Below, piece after piece: positions 1-7,042 of a stretch of 64,000 nucleotides of DNA. The DNA lies in NCBI RefSeq assembly GCF_904067545.1, contig NZ_LR881183.1, positions 342,277 to 406,276 on the forward strand, in the 5' to 3' direction. The position numbers and the translations under genes were made by a program. Position 1 is the stretch's first letter. Every line of letters starts with the position of its first letter. This DNA is from Thermococcus camini. Lineage in GTDB: Archaea; Methanobacteriota_B; Thermococci; Thermococcales; Thermococcaceae. The notes beneath the pieces are model-generated. The model ran no database searches. It had not been told where the DNA came from and saw nothing but the letters and a program-made list of their open reading frames with translations.

Positions 1-872
1 GATTGAACCGTGGTGTTGGGGGTATGGGACCATACTCCAAATGTGCCTTCAAGAACCACGTTCCCGTCTTCCGTTACCTTAACTTTTGAAATGTCCAGTT
101 CCAGCCCTTTAACGGGGATCCTGTTCTCGTAGGTTACGTAGGCCCTTTTCTGAACGATATCCAGCTGGGGAGTTATCTCCACGAGAATAATGGCTGTCTG
201 GGGCGTTCCGAAACTCCAGGAAGTTCCCGCCAGGAGGAAGTTTCCATTTTTCAGCTTGACGATGCGTGATATCCCGTCCATAGATCGGCCGCCGAGGGCA
301 TATCCTTTCTCGATTTCGCCGGTCTTAGAGTTTAATAAGGCGATGAATGCATCGCCACCTGAGTATATACTTCCATCCCCAATAATCAGGATCTTGTTGT
401 TTACCTTCACGGTTCTCAGTATTGACGATGAACACTTGGTGAGGTACGCCTTGGCCCAGTTCACTCTCCCGCTCCGGCTTACGTTCGCTATCCAGAAACC
501 ACTCAGGTAATCGACTTTCATCACATCATCAATCTTGGACCTCAAGTGGCCCCAAATCAGAAAACTGTTGTTGAACGGCATCACATGGGATCCTCCAAAA
601 TAGTAATCTGTATCGTGTCCTGATACCGTCACTTCGTAATTGAAGAGCGGTTCTACATCTCCCGGAGCCCTGGCTTCCACGATGGTCATACTAGAGTTCT
701 CCTCAAATGCCCAGTAAATCCTATCCCCCTTCCAAGAAACACCCCATATTAACGGGGGTTGCCCATTAACGTGATAGAGCACTGAATTCACACTGGTGTT
801 TCCTGCTTCTAAAGGTACTGAAATTATTGTAGTTATTGCTAGGATTAGAACTATTGCTAGAATCTTCTTCAT
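1..872 (-). CDS. Secreted protein of unknown function, C-terminus outside the window
   Basis: The first 290 codons are present and the gene runs off the left edge. The protein begins with a clear signal peptide (MKKILAIVLILAITTI, then small residues), so it is exported. The mature part shows repeated short strands with phrases such as GNFLLAGTSW and GGRSMDGISR, which look like blades of a beta-propeller; this is an inference from pattern only. The ATG follows GGTGATAAGTA, and a TATA-like CTTTAAAACC lies about 50 bases upstream, shared with the divergent gene. No family is recognised with certainty. Confidence 0.8.
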   Translation of the reverse strand, partial: MKKILAIVLILAITTIISVPLEAGNTSVNSVLYHVNGQPPLIWGVSWKGDRIYWAFEENSSMTIVEARAPGDVEPLFNYEVTVSGHDTDYYFGGSHVMPFNNSFLIWGHLRSKIDDVMKVDYLSGFWIANVSRSGRVNWAKAYLTKCSSSILRTVKVNNKILIIGDGSIYSGGDAFIALLNSKTGEIEKGYALGGRSMDGISRIVKLKNGNFLLAGTSWSFGTPQTAIILVEITPQLDIVQKRAYVTYENRIPVKGLELDISKVKVTEDGNVVLEGTFGVWSHTPNTTVQ

Positions 873-959
873 TACTTATCACCACAGTTTTTGATTCAGA
901 TGTGAATGATAGTGAAAGGTTTTAAAGTCTTTTCGATGATGACTTCATCGGTGATGCCT

Positions 960-1175
960 ATGTACATGGTGGAGTTCAAGCTTCGCTTTGGGGACAGGAA
1001 GTGGTACGTCAGAAGGCTCGTTGAAGCCTCGAGCGTTGAGGAGGCCGAGGAGAAAGCGAAGCGCTACGCCGAGCTTATGAACAGGGGAGAAGTGAAGTGG
1101 GAGTTCAGCTACGTTATAGGGACTGAGAGGCCGCTCATGATAGGGGAAGAAGAGCTAAGGAAGCTTGGCGCTTGA
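960..1175 (+). CDS. Small conserved hypothetical protein (71 aa)
   Basis: A short charged soluble protein (MYMVEFKLRFGDRKWYVRR...) with a strand-strand-helix look; the middle holds a helix rich in Glu, Ala and Lys. I do not recognise a family. The ATG was chosen because GGTGAT lies four bases upstream, the usual spacing in this window. Upstream in-frame ATGs at 906, 936 and 954 have no better site, and the first of them lies before the TATA-like TTTAAAG at 920-926. It is divergent from the secreted protein gene on the left. Confidence 0.6.
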   Translation: MYMVEFKLRFGDRKWYVRRLVEASSVEEAEEKAKRYAELMNRGEVKWEFSYVIGTERPLMIGEEELRKLGA

Positions 1176-1239
1176 TTTTATACCTTTTGTTGGCCCCATC
1201 TGACTCCTCTGGGTTTGGAAAGAAAAGCGAAGAAGAGAG

Positions 1240-2421
1240 TCACTGCTCCCTCACGAAGGCCATTAGGAGCATGGCAACGAAGTTCATCAGAGCTGCGAAG
1301 GTGAAGGCGTAGGCCAGTGAGTAGCTTCCCCAGAGCCAGCCCGCTATCACCGACGCCGGAAGGACAAAGATTCCGAAGACCGTGTGGTAGGCGCCTATTA
1401 TAGTTCCCTTCTCGTATTCCCTCGCCAGATCCGCCATGTATGCCCTCGGAATCGTATCCTCGATGGCGATGTAAATCCCGTAAAGCACGAAGGCCGCTAT
1501 GAGCGTGTAGAGGTCCCTCGCGTAGGTGAAAGCCAGAGCCGCCAAAGCCGCAACGCCGAAGCCCAGGGTTATCATCCTCTTCTTGCCGAAGGTGTCGGAG
1601 TAGGTTCCGAGGGGATAGGCCGAGAGGGCGTAAATGAGGTTGAAGAGTGCGTAGAATGCCATACTCTGAACCACGGAGTAGCCGAGCTCCTGAGCTTTCC
1701 ACATCGTGAAGGCGTAGCTGTACCTTCCGAGTGCACCTATAGCCACCACCGCGAGGAAGAGCTGCAGGTTCCTGTCCCTCAGTGTGGATATGCCCTTTAT
1801 CTTCTTCTTGACCTCACCGCCCCGGTCCTTCACTAGGAGGATTATCACGAGGAGCGATATCGCGCCGGGAACCGCGGAGAGCAGGAAGATGTAGCGGTAG
1901 GCCGTTTCAGCTGGCAGGCTTTTGAGAAGCTCTATCAGGCCGATTGCAACGAGCGGTCCGGCGACGGCTCCGAGGGTGTCCATCATCCTGTGGAAGCCGA
2001 AGGACTTTCCGGTCTTCCCTTTTTCGCTCGATTCCGCTATAAGCGCATCCCTGGGGGCTGTTCTTACCCCCTTTCCTATCCTGTCCACCGCGCGCAGGAG
2101 GAGGAAGTCCCACCAGTAGCGGGTGAAAGCTAAGGCTCCTTTGGCGAGGGTTGAGAGGGCGTAACCGGCGAAGACAAAGGCCTTTCTCTTTCTAAAGCGG
2201 TCGCTCACGTAGCCAAAGGCAACCTTGAACAGCGAGCTCATGCTCTCTATCGCGCCCATAACTGAACCGCCGAGCAGCTTCCCGGTACCGAGGACCTCCA
2301 TCAGGTAGCTCGGCATTATCGGCATTATCATCTCGCTGCTCATGTCGTTGAGGAAGCTGACGATTCCAAGTAAGAAGACGTTCCAGCTTATTCCGAATAT
2401 CTTCTTCTCCCTTTCCTCCAT
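1240..2421 (-). CDS. MFS transporter, probable drug or metabolite exporter
   Basis: A 393-residue polytopic membrane protein with about 12 hydrophobic segments, a usual length for the major facilitator superfamily. The N-terminal repeat has the loop motif GYVSDRFRKRKAF between segments 2 and 3, and the second half has an equivalent GTYSDTFGKKR loop. Its ATG lies three bases after the stop of a PadR-type regulator gene, so the two are almost certainly cotranscribed. PadR-family repressors commonly control exporters and sense their substrates, so an efflux role is inferred. The substrate cannot be read from sequence. Confidence 0.9.
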   Translation of the reverse strand: MEEREKKIFGISWNVFLLGIVSFLNDMSSEMIMPIMPSYLMEVLGTGKLLGGSVMGAIESMSSLFKVAFGYVSDRFRKRKAFVFAGYALSTLAKGALAFTRYWWDFLLLRAVDRIGKGVRTAPRDALIAESSEKGKTGKSFGFHRMMDTLGAVAGPLVAIGLIELLKSLPAETAYRYIFLLSAVPGAISLLVIILLVKDRGGEVKKKIKGISTLRDRNLQLFLAVVAIGALGRYSYAFTMWKAQELGYSVVQSMAFYALFNLIYALSAYPLGTYSDTFGKKRMITLGFGVAALAALAFTYARDLYTLIAAFVLYGIYIAIEDTIPRAYMADLAREYEKGTIIGAYHTVFGIFVLPASVIAGWLWGSYSLAYAFTFAALMNFVAMLLMAFVREQ

Positions 2422-2424
2422 CCC

Positions 2425-2715
2425 TTATTCCCCCAGCAGTTCCGTGCAGAGCTCCTTCAACCTTTCCCTGCCCTCGTCTAGGGTTTTCCGGCCGATTTTC
2501 GTTATCTCGTAAACCCTAACCCGTCTCCCGCCCCGGACCTCCCAGTGGCTCTTAAGGAGGCTTTCCTTCTCAAGGGCGTGGAGGAGGGGATATATGGTTC
2601 CAGGGCTGACGTGGTAGCCGTGCCTCCCAAGCTCTTCCATCATGAAGGAGCCCGTGACGGGTTCTTCGCTCGCGTGGTGGAGTATGTGCAGGGTGAGAAA
2701 ATCTCGGTACTTCAT
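2425..2715 (-). CDS. PadR family transcriptional regulator
   Basis: A 96-residue winged-helix protein of the PadR family. The motif HVSPGTIYPLLHALEKESLL is the recognition helix and start of the wing, and RRVRVYEITKIGRKTL is the following beta hairpin. The start at MKYRDFLTL was chosen because longer in-frame extensions run through the promoter and operator. It is the first gene of an operon with the MFS transporter. The start region is covered by an inverted repeat, so autorepression relieved by a transported ligand is likely (inference from family behaviour). Confidence 0.9.
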   Translation of the reverse strand: MKYRDFLTLHILHHASEEPVTGSFMMEELGRHGYHVSPGTIYPLLHALEKESLLKSHWEVRGGRRVRVYEITKIGRKTLDEGRERLKELCTELLGE

Positions 2716-2743
2716 ATCTAACACCGATATCGAAATACGATAT
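2714..2743 (-). promoter_or_regulatory. Probable PadR operator over the start of its own gene
   Basis: Two overlapping copies of ATATC...GATAT lie here. The first (2714-2730) covers the start codon. The second (2727-2743) is the near-perfect palindrome ATATCGAAATACGATAT. A TATA-like TTTAAA on the minus strand lies just upstream at 2748-2753, so the sites fall over the predicted transcription start and would block initiation when bound. Confidence 0.65.
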
Positions 2744-2764
2744 TTTGGTTTAAAAAATTTTGGC

Positions 2765-3151
2765 TCATTCGAGCACGTGCTTCTCCAGGACGTAGCAGTG
2801 GAAAATGCCTTCAAAGACCTTCTCGCTCCTCTCGTTGAAGACATCACCATTCACAATTTTCTTTTTTCCGTGATCTTCACTCACCTGGGCCTTAGCAATC
2901 AGCTTTTCACCGACCTTAACTGGCTTCAGGAACTTCACTTCAGCCTTCCCGAGCACGACCGTTGGCTCGTTCACAGCGAGCATTGCCGCGTAGTCGGCTA
3001 AGCCGAAGGTGAAGCCCCCGTGAACCAGCCCGTACTCATCGACGGCCATCTCTTCAGTCGTCTCCAGAAGGACTTCTGCGTAGTTCTTCTCGATTTTCAC
3101 GGGCTTTCCAACCAGTCTTTTGGAGGTCAGCCTGTGAGTCCTCTGCTCCAT
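2765..3151 (-). CDS. Hotdog-fold thioesterase, PaaI/acyl-CoA type
   Basis: A 128-residue hotdog protein. The motif GLVHGGFTFGLADYAAMLAV carries the helix and the HGG turn typical of the PaaI/4HBT thioesterase group, with the acidic Asp of the central helix as candidate catalytic residue. The second half (VKFLKPVKVGEKLIAKAQV) is the matching beta sheet. It probably hydrolyses an acyl- or aryl-CoA ester in the cytoplasm; substrate unknown. ATG at 3151 has GGTGAT four bases upstream; ATGs at 3157 and 3160 are alternatives. Its 3' end faces the PadR promoter. Confidence 0.85.
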   Translation of the reverse strand: MEQRTHRLTSKRLVGKPVKIEKNYAEVLLETTEEMAVDEYGLVHGGFTFGLADYAAMLAVNEPTVVLGKAEVKFLKPVKVGEKLIAKAQVSEDHGKKKIVNGDVFNERSEKVFEGIFHCYVLEKHVLE

Positions 3152-3249
3152 CGGCATCACCGTTTAGGGTTCTCGCGGGTGCTTAAACATCTAACGGAGT
3201 TATGCAAAGGTTTATTTATTCCAGCGCCCTAAAAAAGTTAGGTGATAGC

Positions 3250-3648
3250 TTGCACCCACTGAAACGGGCCGTTGAGTATAAAGGTTCAGTTGAGTTCACC
3301 CGGAGCGAGCTCGTCGGGATACTGGCCTTCAGCCTCCGCCTGATGGATGTAAAGACCGCGAAGGAGCTTATAGCGAAGTCTCTGGAGGAGGGCCTCCTTG
3401 AGGAAAGAGATGGGCTTCTGGTGGTCAACAAAAGCCTGCTCGCGGAGGAAGAGGCCGAGGAGGACCTCTTCAACGAGATGGTGACTCATATCGCAGATTC
3501 CCTAGGCTGGGAGCGGGAGGAGGTTCTTGAGGGAATAAAAGCCCTCCGCGAGCGCTACGGCGACCTCGACGAGAAGGTTCTCGCCTATCTCCTCGGCATG
3601 GACAAGGGGGTGGATATGTCGAGGTTTAAAGACAGGCTCGAGCTGTGA
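3250..3648 (+). CDS. DUF2240 family protein
   Basis: A 132-residue acidic protein of the archaeal DUF2240 type, largely helical, with a winged-helix-like first half (FTRSELVGILAFSLRLMD, then TAKELIAKSLEEGLL) and a C-terminal helical part (EEVLEGIKALRERYGDLDEKVLAYLLG). I prefer the TTG start because GGTGAT lies three bases upstream. The longer reading from ATG 3202 would include the apparent TATA element TTTATTTAT at 3211-3219. Function unknown; the fold suggests nucleic-acid or protein binding. Confidence 0.75.
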   Translation: MHPLKRAVEYKGSVEFTRSELVGILAFSLRLMDVKTAKELIAKSLEEGLLEERDGLLVVNKSLLAEEEAEEDLFNEMVTHIADSLGWEREEVLEGIKALRERYGDLDEKVLAYLLGMDKGVDMSRFKDRLEL

Positions 3649-3712
3649 GGGTTCCCTTCTACTCCGCAAACCGTTTTAACGATTCCACCGAATTCTGTTT
3701 TGGGGTGGTGCT

Positions 3713-4249
3713 ATGCCCGGGGAGGCGCTCATAGTTGTGGACATGCAGAGGGATTTCATGCCCGGGGGCGCTTTGCCGGTTCCGGAGGGGGACAAAATAA
3801 TCCCCCGGTGCAACGAGTACATCAGGGAGTTCAGAAAAAGGGGGGCTTTAATAGTTGCCACCCGTGACTGGCATCCCGAGAACCACGTCAGCTTTAGGGA
3901 GCATGGAGGGATATGGCCGAAGCACTGCGTTCAAAACACCCCCGGGGCGGAGTTCGTCGTTGAACTGCCCGCCGACGCGGTGATAATCTCGAAAGCTACG
4001 GAACCGGATAAGGAGGCCTATTCGGGATTTGAGGGAACGGACCTGGCCGATATACTGAGGAGAAACGAGGTAAGGAGGGTTTACATCTGCGGCGTCGCCA
4101 CGGAGTACTGCGTTAGAGCCACCGCCCTCGACGCTTTAAAGCACGGCTTCGAAGTTTACCTGCTTCGCGATGCGGTGAAGGGAATCAAACCCCAGGATGA
4201 GGAACGGGCTTTGAAGGAGCTTGAGAATGCCGGCGTAAAGGTTCTTTAG
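3713..4249 (+). CDS. pncA: Nicotinamidase
   Basis: A 178-residue cysteine amidohydrolase of the isochorismatase-like superfamily that converts nicotinamide to nicotinate and ammonia in NAD salvage. The catalytic triad is visible as Asp10 (VVDMQRDF), Lys94 (IISKA) and Cys133 (CGVATEYC). The metal ligands are Asp52, His54 and His71. From memory these positions match the structurally characterised Pyrococcus horikoshii enzyme. The ATG follows GGGGTGGTGCT. The last 65 bases overlap the 3' end of the convergent permease gene. Confidence 0.93.
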   Translation: MPGEALIVVDMQRDFMPGGALPVPEGDKIIPRCNEYIREFRKRGALIVATRDWHPENHVSFREHGGIWPKHCVQNTPGAEFVVELPADAVIISKATEPDKEAYSGFEGTDLADILRRNEVRRVYICGVATEYCVRATALDALKHGFEVYLLRDAVKGIKPQDEERALKELENAGVKVL

Positions 4250-5228
4250 AGACCACCCTCTTCCATTCTTTGAGGAGGACGAGGAGAAGATTGAGCACTA
4301 TCGGACCTATTATGAGGCCCTTTACTCCCATGGCCCACGTTCCGCCTATCATTCCGATGAATACGAGGGTCTCGTCGAGGTTCGCGTCTTTGGCGACCAT
4401 CATCGGCCTTATCGTGTAGTCCGGCATCGGGGAAACAAGGAGGAAGCCGTAGATCGCTATCCCAACTGCGTGGAGGTACATGGCATCCTTGGCGAAGTAC
4501 GCGGCTGCGATTAGCCATATCATCCAGCCCTCGAAGAGGGGAACAAAGGAGAAGATGAAGGTCAGGAAGCCCGCCACTATAGCTGTGTAGAGGTCGGAGA
4601 CCCCGAACAGGAGAAAGCCAAACGTCATCAGAACACCTTTTATGACGTTCAAGACCAGCCAGGCCCTCACCAGCGCCCCCAGGGTCTTATTGAGGCTTTC
4701 CAGGATTCTCTCACCCAGTTCGCGGTTCTTTCCCGGGAGGGATAGGTGAATCTGCTTCGAAATCTCCTCGGCGTATGCGAGGGAATAGTAGAACGTGAGC
4801 AGGAAGACCAGGAGCTGGAGGATGTAACGGGGCAGTGAGAGGGTCTCGTGGGATATGTACTCCGAGACCCTGGGTATGAGCTGGTCCGAGAAGCGCTCGA
4901 GGAATGTCAGAACCTCCGGCGGAAGGGGCTGGCTCATCAGCCAGTCAAAGAACTCGACGATGCTGTCGTAGAAGGAGGACGCCACCTTGACGGATATCAG
5001 CAGCATCTCGAAGGTCACCGCGCCTCCCAGGCCGACGGTTCCGGCTGTGAGGATCGCTGCGGACGTCTTTCTGCTCATCCTGCCACTCAGCCGGCGGTGG
5101 ATTGGGTATGCGGCGTAGGCGAGGACGATACCAAAGAATATCGGGGTGATAAGGGGGCTGACCGTTTCCCACGAGAGGTACGTTATTATGAGAATCGCCG
5201 CCGTCCAGGCGATTAGTTCCGCCCGCAT
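4185..5228 (-). CDS. AI-2E family permease (DUF20 type)
   Basis: A 347-residue integral membrane protein with about eight hydrophobic segments arranged as the AI-2E/PerM family: an N-terminal pair of helices (LIAWTAAILIITYL, PIFFGIVLAYAAYPIHRRL), a central amphipathic region, and a C-terminal bundle with the family-typical PMMVAKDANLDETLVFIGM segment. Members have been linked to export of small molecules and Na+/H+ exchange, so the substrate is open. The C-terminal tail, encoded in the overlap with pncA, is polar and may be poorly conserved. Confidence 0.85.
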   Translation of the reverse strand: MRAELIAWTAAILIITYLSWETVSPLITPIFFGIVLAYAAYPIHRRLSGRMSRKTSAAILTAGTVGLGGAVTFEMLLISVKVASSFYDSIVEFFDWLMSQPLPPEVLTFLERFSDQLIPRVSEYISHETLSLPRYILQLLVFLLTFYYSLAYAEEISKQIHLSLPGKNRELGERILESLNKTLGALVRAWLVLNVIKGVLMTFGFLLFGVSDLYTAIVAGFLTFIFSFVPLFEGWMIWLIAAAYFAKDAMYLHAVGIAIYGFLLVSPMPDYTIRPMMVAKDANLDETLVFIGMIGGTWAMGVKGLIIGPIVLNLLLVLLKEWKRVVSKEPLRRHSQAPSKPVPHPGV

Positions 5229-5283
5229 CGTCCCTCGACAGGTTTATTAGCCTCCCCCTTATAAACCCTGTGTGGTGAAGCGA

Positions 5284-5607
5284 ATGGAAAAGGAGCTTGT
5301 GGAGAAGGTTTCGGTCTATATAAACCGCGCGGAGCATTATGCCAGGGAAAAGCACTTTCAAATGGCGCATGGGACATATATGGACGCTCTGTATGCGATT
5401 GGAGCATACCTGGTATACCGCGATATGGGAATACTCCTCCCGGCGGACCAGCTCGTGGGGGTTCTGAGGAGCAGGTATCCCGAGGTTTATGATATTATAG
5501 CGCGCTACGCCGGGGCGACCCGCGTCGATGAGGCAACGATAACCGCTTTAAGGGAGGACGTTGAGAGGCTCAGGGGAATGATGACTTTGCCGAGTCCTGA
5601 GGGGTGA
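5284..5607 (+). CDS. Conserved hypothetical protein (107 aa)
   Basis: A soluble, helical protein: MEKELVEKVSVYINRAEHYAREK, then DALYAIGAYLVYRDMG. The Tyr/Ala-rich helical pattern is like small four-helix proteins of the HEPN or TPR kind, but the HEPN RX4-6H motif is not evident and I do not assign a family. The ATG lies six bases after GGTGAA. Its 3' end overlaps the convergent neighbour by 38 bases. Confidence 0.6.
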   Translation: MEKELVEKVSVYINRAEHYAREKHFQMAHGTYMDALYAIGAYLVYRDMGILLPADQLVGVLRSRYPEVYDIIARYAGATRVDEATITALREDVERLRGMMTLPSPEG

Positions 5608-6049
5608 TGAGGTTCAGCGGCTGACCCATCGACGACAGGAGCTCGCCTTCTCCATTTCCCTCCTTCCTCCGGCACGCCCTCGCGGCATCCCTGAGTGTCT
5701 CCGCCAGTCCAGGGTTCCCGTGGAGAGTGACCACCACCGCGCCGCCGTCTGCCGGGTGGAACGTTATCTCTATGACGCCCATAATTCGGCCGACGTCGAT
5801 TCTCGATGGCACCATCCTCACTAGAAAAGCACTCTTCTCCATTCGACCCCATACCGCCGTTATCTCGATGAGTCCGCGGGAGTAGAAGATGTTCATGAAT
5901 GGAAGTGGGTCTTCCGTCGGCGTCAAAGGGTGGGCCACATCACCGTAGAAAAGGGCCTTTCCCCGTGCCGTTCCAATGTAGATAGAACTGCAGAGGTCAT
6001 CTATGTAACGACCCAAAGTTTCATAAACTACATTAACCGAGTCACTCAA
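5570..6049 (-). CDS. Conserved hypothetical protein (about 159 aa)
   Basis: A soluble alpha/beta protein with no family I recognise. The middle holds alternating strands (LIEITAVWGRMEKSAFLVRMV, MGVIEITFHPADGGAVVVTLH), consistent with one compact beta domain. The TTG start is preferred because GGTGAT stands four bases before it; an ATG four codons upstream is the alternative. Overlaps the convergent gene at its 3' end and is divergent from the DUF4152 gene. Confidence 0.6.
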   Translation of the reverse strand: MSDSVNVVYETLGRYIDDLCSSIYIGTARGKALFYGDVAHPLTPTEDPLPFMNIFYSRGLIEITAVWGRMEKSAFLVRMVPSRIDVGRIMGVIEITFHPADGGAVVVTLHGNPGLAETLRDAARACRRKEGNGEGELLSSMGQPLNLITPQDSAKSSFP

Positions 6050-6115
6050 TGCTATCACCATGATATACTTTGTCGTGGGAAGTATATTGGTAATTACCCG
6101 TTAACGGTGGTTTCC

Positions 6116-6799
6116 ATGAAGATCGTTGCAGCTGACACCGGTGGCGCACTGCTCACGGAGGACTATGAACCTGTTGGCCTGATAGCGACGGCGGCGGTAC
6201 TCGTGGAGAAGCCATACAGGACGGCAACGCTGAGCGTGGTTCGCTACGCTGATCCGTTCAACTACGATATGAGCGGCAGGCAGGCTATCCGGGACGAGGC
6301 GTTCCTGGCCGTTGAACTCGCGAGGGAGGTCAAGCCCGACGTGATACACCTCGACTCGACGATAGGTGGAATTGAGGTCAGGAAGCTCGACGAGCCGACG
6401 ATAGATGCCCTTACCATAACCGACCGGGGCAAAGAGGTGTGGAAGGACCTCGCTAAAGACCTTCAACCCTTGGCGAAGAAGTTCTGGGAGGAGACTGGCA
6501 TTGAAATAATCGCCATCGGCAAGTCCAGCGTCCCGGTGAGGATAGCTGAGCTCTACTCGGGCCTCTACACAGCCAAGTGGGCGATTGACTACGCTAAGGA
6601 GCACGGCAAGGCCATCGTCGGCCTGCCTAGATATATGGAAGTTGAAATCCGACCCGGAAAAATTTACGGGGAAAGCTTAGACCCGCGCGAGGGTGGCCTC
6701 TTCGGGGAAATTAAGGCGGAAACGGAAGGGATCGGCTGGGAGCTGTATCCAAACCCGCTCGTGAGGAGGTATATGGTTCTGGAAGTGTGGAAGGAGTAA
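6116..6799 (+). CDS. DUF4152 family protein
   Basis: A 227-residue protein matching what I recall of the archaeal DUF4152 family. It starts MKIVAADTGGALL and carries PDVIHLDSTIGGIEVRKLDEP and IIAIGKSSVPVRIAELYSGLY. The Asp-rich strand ends (VAADTGG, HLDSTIGG) recall an RNase H-like or nuclease-type fold, but this is inference and the biochemical role is unknown. The ATG at MKIVAAD was selected because longer extensions run through the intergenic region shared with the divergent gene. Confidence 0.75.
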   Translation: MKIVAADTGGALLTEDYEPVGLIATAAVLVEKPYRTATLSVVRYADPFNYDMSGRQAIRDEAFLAVELAREVKPDVIHLDSTIGGIEVRKLDEPTIDALTITDRGKEVWKDLAKDLQPLAKKFWEETGIEIIAIGKSSVPVRIAELYSGLYTAKWAIDYAKEHGKAIVGLPRYMEVEIRPGKIYGESLDPREGGLFGEIKAETEGIGWELYPNPLVRRYMVLEVWKE

Positions 6800-6839
6800 A
6801 CGATTTAACGTCCTCCTCCAATATTTCGTTGGTGGTCAC

Positions 6840-7016
6840 ATGCCAGTCATTACCATCAGGGTAAACGTTCCTGAGAACACCGACCCCGAAGAGCTGAAGA
6901 GGCTCTTAGAGCTTGAGCTGATTCGAAGGGAGCTCGTGAAGGGGCGGAAACTACCAAGGGGGGACTTCAGGAAGCTCAGGGGAATTTTAGGAAAAGCGGA
7001 GCTTGAGAGCTTGTGA
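6840..7016 (+). CDS. Small protein, resembles an orphan antitoxin (58 aa)
   Basis: A 58-codon frame, MPVITIRVNVPENTDPEEL, then a Lys/Arg-rich helix and a short tail. GGTGGT lies four bases before the ATG, and the gene is collinear with the DUF4152 gene 40 bases upstream. The leading strand with ITIRVNVPE followed by helices resembles ribbon-helix-helix or VapB/RelB antitoxins, but no PIN or RelE toxin gene follows. It could therefore be a solitary regulator. Codon use and the ribosome site support a real gene; the function is a guess. Confidence 0.55.
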   Translation: MPVITIRVNVPENTDPEELKRLLELELIRRELVKGRKLPRGDFRKLRGILGKAELESL

Positions 7017-7042
7017 ATTTTGAAAGTTAAGAAAGAAAAAGT

